A DNA stretch of 45,880 bases from assembly GCA_036736205.1 (NCBI GenBank), contig DAINMX010000025.1, positions 1-45,880 of the forward strand, read 5' to 3'. Positions 16,834 through 23,031 of this stretch are shown one piece after another (position 1 is the stretch's first letter; each line of letters begins with the position of its first letter). Under the pieces are notes generated by a model. It searched no databases. It was not told where the DNA came from and saw only the letters and a program-made list of their open reading frames with translations. Source of the stretch: XYA12-FULL-58-9 sp001798605 (lineage in GTDB: Bacteria; Myxococcota; XYA12-FULL-58-9). Position numbers and translations under genes: made by a program.

Positions 16834-17817
16834 TCAGGGATTCTTGCGATGCAATGTCAGCCCTTTGCCAAACGGCCCGCCGCGAACCACCAGCGTGTCG
16901 CCGTTGAGCTCGAAAGCGACAACGCGTCTCTTGCCGGCTAGACGCAGAACCATGGTCTTGCCGTCAATCTCGTAGTTGCCAATCGCCTCGTCGAGCTTCG
17001 CCGCATCTCCGGGGCCCAGTTGTAACGACTGGCCCTTCCCCCGCCAAACTCCCTCGAGATCCGCCATACCTGACTTGGCCCGCTGGTAACGCATGTCTTC
17101 GCCCAGGTTAACCGAGCGGAGCAACAGCTCGCCACGATCGATGTGCCAGCCAAATCGTTCGAGATGGCCGTCGCCAGTCCACATCAGCAGATTTGCCCCC
17201 TCAACACGGTAAGTACCCATGGTGCCCGCCAGGTCGAAGACACCGTCGGCACGGAGATCGAGGAAGGTATCTGTTGCGTCCTTCATCTGCCAGCGCCCCA
17301 TCACCGGTGACTGCGTGAGCTCTGCTCCTCTGGGATCAGGGCCGAGGGCAAAACTTTTGCCGAGATGATCGAAATCGGCAAGGAATCTGAAAAACGATGT
17401 CTGTAGGGACTCGACGTGCAGCACATACCCGACCTCATGGGCGACGACGACCTGATCTTCGGCAATCTTCACCATCTCACGATTGCCGTCGACGAAAACA
17501 ACGTACCGACGCCGTGCCGCCGGTTTGCCAGCCAGGTCGCTGCTCCCCTCCTCGATGAGTTGGAAACCGGGTTGGGAAGCGACCGCGCCGGTTATCTCCC
17601 GAGCCACACTTGCGGCGTTGGGTGTACTGATGGTCTTAAGGACCCGAATCGCAGCCAAGGCCACTTCTCCATCAATGGTACAGCGGAAGGTCGCGCCATC
17701 GGCCCCCGCAGGCAGCGGGCCTTGTACCCAACCTGGCGGAAGATCGATGGCGAAACGTTTGTGGGCATCACGAAATGGTGCGGCGACGGCAATGGCAATC
17801 AACAGATGCGTAAGCAT
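16834..17817 (-). CDS. Exported protein of unknown function (PsbP/DcrB-like start)
   Basis: A 327-residue protein without a firm family. It has a short signal peptide (MLTHLLIAIAVAAPF), then FAIDLPPGWVQGPLPAGADGATFRC, which resembles the opening of PsbP/DcrB-like domains, and two later beta-rich units that look alike (MGRWQMKDATDTFLDLRADG with GTYRVEGANLLM, and LEGVWRGKGQSLQLGPGDA with GNYEIDGKTMVL), as in small lipocalin-like sheets. ATG 17817 is preferred; a TTG at 17877 would add 20 residues. It lies 77 bp downstream of the YicC gene on the same strand, so co-transcription is possible. Role unknown. Confidence 0.6.
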   Translation of the reverse strand: MLTHLLIAIAVAAPFRDAHKRFAIDLPPGWVQGPLPAGADGATFRCTIDGEVALAAIRVLKTISTPNAASVAREITGAVASQPGFQLIEEGSSDLAGKPAARRRYVVFVDGNREMVKIAEDQVVVAHEVGYVLHVESLQTSFFRFLADFDHLGKSFALGPDPRGAELTQSPVMGRWQMKDATDTFLDLRADGVFDLAGTMGTYRVEGANLLMWTGDGHLERFGWHIDRGELLLRSVNLGEDMRYQRAKSGMADLEGVWRGKGQSLQLGPGDAAKLDEAIGNYEIDGKTMVLRLAGKRRVVAFELNGDTLVVRGGPFGKGLTLHRKNP

Positions 17818-17894
17818 GGACCACCATACCGCGCCCTCGAAGGGACGACCAGAGCGGACAAAACGGGTCGACGCCAACCCACTTCACGCACCGT

Positions 17895-18749
17895 CTACTC
17901 GACGTTTGCGACTTGTTCTTTGATCTGCTCGACCACACTCTTGAGTTCAACCACCAACCTGCCAGTTTCGATATCGCTGCTCTTCGAGCCAACGGTGTTG
18001 GCCTCCCGCAATAGTTCCTGCGCCAGAAAATCAAGAGAACGCCCAGCCTCTTCCGCGTGGAGTTTCTCCCGCACGTGATCAACATGTGCAAGCAGCCGGT
18101 CGAGCTCTTCAGTGATGTCGGACTTGTCCGCGAGCACAGCGATCTCACGCGCGACGATTTGTGGATCGACTGCCACTCCAGTTCCATCGAGAATGACGGC
18201 CACGCGTTCGGTCAGCCGGCGTCGTGCCTCCTCGACCACAGCGGGTGCTCGTGCGCGAATTTTGCCAGTCGCTTCCTCGATTCGGCCACAGGCCCCACCG
18301 AGGATTTCCACCAGCGCAGCGCCCTCTCGCTCTCGCATCTCGACCACCGCCGCGATCGCCCCTTGCACGGTATTCTCGACCACCTGCCATTCGGGGGCCG
18401 ACAGATCCGTTGGCTCACCTTTGCCAATAACGCCATGGAGCATGGGGATCTGCGCCTCATCAAGTCCTAGCCGACGAAACGCCGCTTGGTAGGCCCGAAC
18501 AGCCTTCTCATCGATACTGACGAGGGCCTCGGGATCGCTGCGGTTGAAGCGGATGTTCAAAGTCACCGAGCCCCGACGCAGATGTTTTTTCACCATCGCT
18601 TCGAGATCGGCCTCACGCCCATTGAGCTCCGGGGGAGCCTTGACTACCACCTTGAGGAACCGACCATTGACGCTCTTGATCTCTGCTGCCACGCTAAACG
18701 AGGTGCTTTCATGTTGTGCGGCACCAAATCCTGTCATGCTTCTGAGCAC
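17895..18749 (-). CDS. yicC: YicC/YloC-family endoribonuclease
   Basis: A 284-residue protein with family hallmarks: the start MLRSMTGFGAA, EIKSVNGRFLKVVVKAPPEL, HLRRGSVTLNIRF, AHVDHVREKL, GRSLDFLAQELLREANTVG, and the conserved end VVEQIKEQVANVE. Known members are RNases involved in small-RNA turnover in E. coli and in growth of other bacteria. Length is typical. In many genomes gmk and rpoZ follow yicC; they do not here. Confidence 0.9.
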   Translation of the reverse strand: MLRSMTGFGAAQHESTSFSVAAEIKSVNGRFLKVVVKAPPELNGREADLEAMVKKHLRRGSVTLNIRFNRSDPEALVSIDEKAVRAYQAAFRRLGLDEAQIPMLHGVIGKGEPTDLSAPEWQVVENTVQGAIAAVVEMREREGAALVEILGGACGRIEEATGKIRARAPAVVEEARRRLTERVAVILDGTGVAVDPQIVAREIAVLADKSDITEELDRLLAHVDHVREKLHAEEAGRSLDFLAQELLREANTVGSKSSDIETGRLVVELKSVVEQIKEQVANVE

Positions 18750-18945
18750 GAATCCTCCTCACCAGCCAAACCGCAACTTTTCGTGTTTCGGGTGACTCTT
18801 GCACTGCCACGGGCTACCACAAATCCAGAGTTTGACCATGCCACGAGAGCTGCTACAAAAACAGGTTGATCACCGGCCGTGGGCCACAGTAGAGCCCAAT
18901 GTCGTGGCGGGAGTTATGTAACAGGTGAAAGTGGAGTAGGCACTG

Positions 18946-19485
18946 TTGAACATTCACAAACACCTGGTGTGGCTCCTGCTCTCGAGTTGCATTTCCTGCG
19001 ACGACAACGCAGACGTGAACACGCCCGACAAGATCGGTATCCCCGAGCGTCAGTTCGTCTTCGAACGGATCCATCTCGAGGAGCGGCGTGGTGAACGTGT
19101 TCTGTGGAAGGGCACGGGTCGGCGCGCAGATGGCGACCTCAACGAGGCGGACGTCGAAGACATTGAGCTCCAATGCGCAGGCAAGGGCAAGCGCGCTGGC
19201 GACTTCGTCATCCGTTCTCCCCGTGCTCACCTATTTTTCGACCAGGGCGTAGCTACATTCCAGGACGTCCATATCACCGATGAGGCCGGGGGAATCCTGG
19301 AAGCGGGGGAGGCCCAGTATGAACAAGAAAAGGGCCAAATCGTCGCCTCAGGTCCACTCACCTTCGCGATCCACGGCCTGGAGACCGCAGCGGACAGGGC
19401 CGTTATTCTCATTGATGAGGGTACAGTAGATATTGCCGGACCGGTGCGCGGCGTCTACATTCGTCCCCCATCGATCAAAGACTGA
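18946..19485 (+). CDS. lptC: LptC-like LPS-export periplasmic protein, probably a lipoprotein
   Basis: A 179-residue protein: a short hydrophobic N-terminus with a possible lipobox (LSSC), followed by LptC/OstA-type beta-jellyroll signatures: WKGTGRRADGDLNEADVED, FVIRSPRAHLFFDQGVATF, ILEAGEAQYEQEKGQIVASG, LIDEGTVDIAGPVRGVY. LptC links the LptBFG exporter to the LptA bridge in LPS transport. The start is a TTG at 18946 with GGAG upstream; a GTG at residue 8 is the alternative. LptA and LptB are not adjacent. The family call rests on fold-like pattern and is moderate. Confidence 0.6.
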   Translation: MNIHKHLVWLLLSSCISCDDNADVNTPDKIGIPERQFVFERIHLEERRGERVLWKGTGRRADGDLNEADVEDIELQCAGKGKRAGDFVIRSPRAHLFFDQGVATFQDVHITDEAGGILEAGEAQYEQEKGQIVASGPLTFAIHGLETAADRAVILIDEGTVDIAGPVRGVYIRPPSIKD

Positions 19486-19515
19486 CAAACCATCAGGACG
19501 TCAGACCCCGCACAA

Positions 19516-20265
19516 CTACTGGATCTCGACGCGAATCTCAGCCACCTTGAGACCGCGGGCTTCGAGACCTACCCGCAGGCGTCCTGACTCAGCCTCGAGC
19601 AGTCGCCGAAGATTGACATCGTGAACTCGGAAAGTCGCGACCACCCGGCCGTCTTTGGCAATGCTCACCTTGCAGGCCATTTCATCGAACAGCTCATCGG
19701 AAAAGGCGATGTCGAACTCGACGGTTCCATCGGGATTGTTGGTGAGCAAGGCACTGTCAGCAGTTGTTTGCAGCAGCTCCTGCGGTACCACATCCACCGC
19801 CGAGGGAGCCGCCACCGACGGCCGAACGACCGGAGCACCAGGCGGCGGACGCACCGCTGCCCCCTTGGACGTCAGGCTCACCGGGGCGGAAGACAAATCC
19901 GCTGCCCGAGTGGTCTCAGCCTCCTGTGCCAAGGACACGGCGACCGCAGTTGTCACAGGGCCCGCGGCGCGCGTTTCCTTCTCATTGGACAGAAGACCGA
20001 CCTTTTCCAAGGCCAGATCATAACGCCTGCCGCCACCGAAAGGCCCTGACCGGGGAAGCTCTGGATTCTTTGTCTGTGCCGGCGACGAACACTCGGAAAT
20101 GTCAGCCACCGCCGACGAACACTCGGAAATGTCAGGCACCGCCGTGGTTCGGAGCTCATCCATGTAGCGCGCAAAAACTCGGGTGGCTCGATCCGCGGCA
20201 ACACCACCCGGGGGTGGCAACATCGGCGTGGCACCGAGTGGTGCGTCTTCTGGCCCTTTTCCCAT
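19516..20265 (-). CDS. FliK/YscP-like C-terminal domain protein
   Basis: A 249-residue protein with a low-complexity Ala/Pro/Thr-rich N-terminal two-thirds and a conserved-looking C-terminus: VEFDIAFSDELFDEMACKV, GRVVATFRVHDVNLRRLLEA, and GRLRVGLEARGLKVAEIRVE. That pattern resembles the C-terminal domain of flagellar hook-length FliK and type III secretion ruler proteins, where the long variable part measures length. No flagellar or secretion genes are near, so the call is tentative. An internal 30-bp tandem repeat encodes DISECSS twice. The start is ATG 20265; the same frame runs on through tRNA-Cys and the N gap, which is an artefact. Confidence 0.5.
   Translation of the reverse strand: MGKGPEDAPLGATPMLPPPGGVAADRATRVFARYMDELRTTAVPDISECSSAVADISECSSPAQTKNPELPRSGPFGGGRRYDLALEKVGLLSNEKETRAAGPVTTAVAVSLAQEAETTRAADLSSAPVSLTSKGAAVRPPPGAPVVRPSVAAPSAVDVVPQELLQTTADSALLTNNPDGTVEFDIAFSDELFDEMACKVSIAKDGRVVATFRVHDVNLRRLLEAESGRLRVGLEARGLKVAEIRVEIQ
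20081..20140. repeat. In-frame 30-bp tandem repeat (two copies)
   Basis: Two adjacent 30-bp copies (20081-20110, 20111-20140) differ at only two positions and share an identical core, GACGAACACTCGGAAATGTC. Each copy keeps the frame of the FliK-like gene and adds DISECSS-like residues. Confidence 0.9.
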
Positions 20266-20419
20266 GGTCGTCGATTGTCGCACACCACTATCCCCCGCTC
20301 CACCAAAACAAACCAATCCGCCATATTGGATGCACAGTGCTTGACTTGATGCGCCCTTACACGGCATTGTCACGTCGAAACTCAGCCCAAATGGATACTC
20401 CTGAGAGCTGGTTTTATTG

Positions 20420-20495
20420 GGCGCGGTACCCAAGTGGTTAAGGGAACGGTCTGCAAAATCGTCATTCGCCGGTTCGAGTCCGGCTCGCGCCTCCA
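20420..20495 (+). tRNA. tRNA-Cys (anticodon GCA)
   Basis: A full 76-nt cloverleaf including CCA. The acceptor stem GGCGCGG pairs with TCGCGCC (one G-T), the D stem is CCC/GGG, the anticodon stem ACGGT/ATCGT encloses the loop CTGCAAA with anticodon GCA, and the T arm is GCCGG-TTCGAGT-CCGGC. The discriminator is U, as expected for tRNA-Cys. CCA is encoded. It ends one base before the N gap, so any further tRNAs in a cluster would be hidden. Confidence 0.95.
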
Positions 20496-20496
20496 A

Positions 20497-20596
20497 NNNN
20501 NNNNNNNNNNNNNNNNNNNNNNNNNNNNNNNNNNNNNNNNNNNNNNNNNNNNNNNNNNNNNNNNNNNNNNNNNNNNNNNNNNNNNNNNNNNNNNNN
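20497..20596. other. Assembly gap, exactly 100 N
   Basis: A run of exactly 100 N, the usual placeholder for a gap of unknown size between contigs. The sequence on the two sides need not be adjacent or at this distance. It cuts the 3' end of the PilZ gene. Confidence 0.98.
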
Positions 20597-21099
20597 AAGA
20601 CCACCACCACTGCCCCAACCTCCGGTTTGAGATCGGAGCGCAGCGCTGCGCCGTCCAGACTCAGATTGCCGATGTCTGCGGCATGGCGTCGTTTCTTCCA
20701 AAACTTCCACCAACCATCCTCGCCCGGAGGAGCCCACGCCATCCTCAGTTCATAATCGTCGAAATCGTCAAACTCAACGATGCCGGGCGCCACGGAATGA
20801 TCAGCGACCAGATTGTCCATCAAACTTCGCACGGCGGTGCGAAAATCCTCGCCGACATTGACAAAGCTCAAACCCAACCCCCGTTCTGTGAGCTTGACCA
20901 CCCTGGCCTGGGCTTTGAGGCGGCTGCCTTGGTGCACCACCTCCAGGTCGACCAAGGTGCCTTCGGGTGGACGCTCACGGGTCACGGCGAAAATACCACC
21001 GCGGCTGAGGTTACGGGTCATGCACGGAGATGGCTTGCCATTGATGGTCAAGATCACCCCAACGCCTGCAGTAACTCTGGTATCCCTGCGTTCTGCCAT
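20597..21099 (-). CDS. PilZ-domain protein, 3' end lost in assembly gap
   Basis: About 167 residues are visible from ATG 21099. The c-di-GMP-binding pattern of PilZ domains is present: RRDTR at the start (RxxxR) and NLSRGGIF (N/DxSxxG) about 25 residues on, then RVVKLTERGLGLSFV. A second motif-like stretch, IGNLSLDGAAL, near residue 145 may open another PilZ domain running into the gap. The protein probably senses c-di-GMP; the output is unknown. A possible -10 (TAGAAT) lies 9 nt before the ATG. Confidence 0.8.
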
Positions 21100-21462
21100 T
21101 TGAGGCCCATTCTATTCCAAGGTTGCGGTCTCTGGGAATAGGGAACATCGGGTGGCGCGTTTCGTTCACCTGCCTCGATTCGGCAGTTTGCGACCAACCA
21201 GACAGTTTTCCTATTGGTCCCGTGAGTCATACAGGAAGTTGTACTGCCGGAATGCCGACTCACAACTCTCGACGCCCTTAATGGCAACACACGTACGCCG
21301 AAACGATAAATGTGGTATACACTGAAATTATCATTTAAAATAGTACATCTAACACATAAAACAAGAATACTACACCAGAGCTAATATTCTTAAACGAAAC
21401 AAAAACACTCAGAAGAAAACGAATCAAGCAGCACCGTCGCAAAGCCACACATTGATAGAGTT
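21100..21462. other. Intergenic spacer with an AT-rich segment and a weak hairpin
   Basis: No gene is seen in these 363 bp. The segment from about 21300 to 21430 is markedly richer in A and T than the GC-rich surroundings. It contains the 7-bp inverted repeat AAGAATA (21363-21369) and TATTCTT (21385-21391) with a 15-nt loop, followed on the minus strand by GTTTT. This might be a weak terminator of the sulfatase-fold gene, which ends at 21463, or part of an upstream control region of the PilZ gene. Confidence 0.5.
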
Positions 21463-22905
21463 CTACTGGATATACCCCATCGCCTTGAGGTCCTTGAGTG
21501 TCTCGGCGTCCAGATGATCAATGGCCTGCGCAAAAGATTCGCGAAGACGACCATCTCGGTGTTTCTTGAGGATCTTCAGCAGCCATTGCCATCCCTCACC
21601 GGGCGCTCCCGTCTCGGCATCGCAGAGATTGTTCTTTTCAAATGGGTCGCGGCCGACGTTGTACATCTCCACATGCTCATCGGTGAACGAGACCGAGGGC
21701 AGCAGGGAGCGATTGCGCACCGTGGCCATGAATTGAGCCTCATCAGCAGGATCGGCATAAATGACCTTGTGGTGGTAGGTTCGTACTGTTCTCCGGCTTA
21801 TTCCAAAATTGTAGAACTCAGAGATCACCATGCGGTATGGATCGACGTGCTGCGGATAGCGCATGTGGCGGAAGATATCGGCCCCCGGCAAGTCATCAGG
21901 AACCTTCGCGCCGTAGGCTCGAACGATCGTCGGCATGAGGTCCACAGTCTGGAACAGGTAGTGATTGTAGACACCGCGGACGCTCATCTTGGGTGCCTTG
22001 ATGATGAGTGGCGCCCTGATGATTTCGTCGTAGAGGTGATGCGCGTGCAGAAACACGCCGTGCTCGCCAAATGCCTCACCATGGTCCGAAGTAACAATGA
22101 TGGTCGACTTGTCGTAGATACCGAGCTCTTTGAGATCTGCGAAGAAATCACCTATCGCTTTGTCCGTGTATCGCACCGCTCCATCATAGGTGGCTTTCAT
22201 TCTCTCAATCTCGGGCTCCGAATATCGTCCGCGTTCCCAATGCGGTGACCGGATCAACGGCACTCTCGGATCCTCAACGAACATGTCTTCGTACTGCTCG
22301 GGGGCGTGGTACGGGTCGTGGGGATCGACAAAGAAAAGCATGAGGAAAAAAGGTTCTTCCTTGTGTTTCTTCACAAACGGAGTCGCGAGCTCTGTCACCT
22401 GTTCAGCGGATGGCAACCCGTCCCAATGGCGAACCGTGTCAGCGTAATAGCCAAATCCCCGCCCCAGGCCAAAAGCGCTGCCAGCGTTGCCATTACCGAC
22501 AACAGCGCCGGTGGGGATACCGATACGGTCGAGCATTTCCGCGAGGGTGACGTACTGTTCCGCGAGGCGGTCCTGGTCCCGTTCCACAGCGTGCCGGGCC
22601 GGTAAGAGGCCCGTTACCAAGCTGGCGGTGCTCGGCCGAGTCCAATTTCCATTGACGAAGAAATTTGTAAAGACAATCCCTTCATCCGCCAACGCCTTGA
22701 GGTTCGGGGAGGTGTTTCGAGAGAAGCCGTAGGGTGTCAAGCGATCGGGGCGCATGGCATCAACCACGATCAAAATCACCGGGCCGTCATCGCGGGCCAT
22801 ATCAACGGCGTTTGCGCCCGGCCGGTCGAGCGACGGGAAATAACCGTGGCTGAAGTCCGGAGGCACGGTGGTCATGAGGGTGGCCAGGGCTACAAAGTGA
22901 AGCAT
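21463..22905 (-). CDS. Sulfatase/alkaline-phosphatase-fold exported hydrolase or transferase (Thr nucleophile)
   Basis: A 480-residue protein. It has a short signal-like N-terminus, then the sulfatase fold: metal-binding VILIVVDAMRPDRL (Asp49), the nucleophile loop NWTRPSTASLVTGLLPARH, TSDHGEAFGEHG, and HHLYDEIIRAPLIIKAP. True sulfatases have C/S-x-P-x-R in the loop; here it is T-R-P-S-T, with Thr89 in the formylglycine position and no Arg. Thr nucleophiles are known in the related phosphoethanolamine and phosphoglycerol transferases. The protein is thus more likely a phosphohydrolase or phosphotransferase than a sulfatase. Substrate unknown. It is divergent from the FGE-domain gene. Confidence 0.8.
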   Translation of the reverse strand: MLHFVALATLMTTVPPDFSHGYFPSLDRPGANAVDMARDDGPVILIVVDAMRPDRLTPYGFSRNTSPNLKALADEGIVFTNFFVNGNWTRPSTASLVTGLLPARHAVERDQDRLAEQYVTLAEMLDRIGIPTGAVVGNGNAGSAFGLGRGFGYYADTVRHWDGLPSAEQVTELATPFVKKHKEEPFFLMLFFVDPHDPYHAPEQYEDMFVEDPRVPLIRSPHWERGRYSEPEIERMKATYDGAVRYTDKAIGDFFADLKELGIYDKSTIIVTSDHGEAFGEHGVFLHAHHLYDEIIRAPLIIKAPKMSVRGVYNHYLFQTVDLMPTIVRAYGAKVPDDLPGADIFRHMRYPQHVDPYRMVISEFYNFGISRRTVRTYHHKVIYADPADEAQFMATVRNRSLLPSVSFTDEHVEMYNVGRDPFEKNNLCDAETGAPGEGWQWLLKILKKHRDGRLRESFAQAIDHLDAETLKDLKAMGYIQ

Positions 22906-22996
22906 GGTGGAAAAATCGTCCCTTGATCAGAGGCCGGTGTCAACTATTCGCCCACATCCCCCACCCAGGAGGAGGACGTTTGTTCGCTCGGGTGGT

Positions 22997-23024
22997 TTGA
23001 CCTTGGACGGCCTCCTGCTACGAT
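22997..23024 (+). promoter_or_regulatory. Candidate promoter giving a leaderless mRNA for the 847-residue surface protein
   Basis: TTGACC (22997-23002), a 16-nt spacer and TACGAT (23019-23024) lie 7 nt before the ATG at 23032. No SD is seen. Transcription would begin at or next to the start codon. Inferred from sequence. Confidence 0.45.
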
Positions 23025-23031
23025 CTCCTCC

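Noticed and set aside
19516..21099. One minus-strand frame of 527 codons running through the N gap
   Set aside because: It joins the FliK-like gene, the antisense of tRNA-Cys (the familiar false peptide ARAGLEPANDDFAD), 100 N and the PilZ gene. I split it into two genes at 20265 and the gap.
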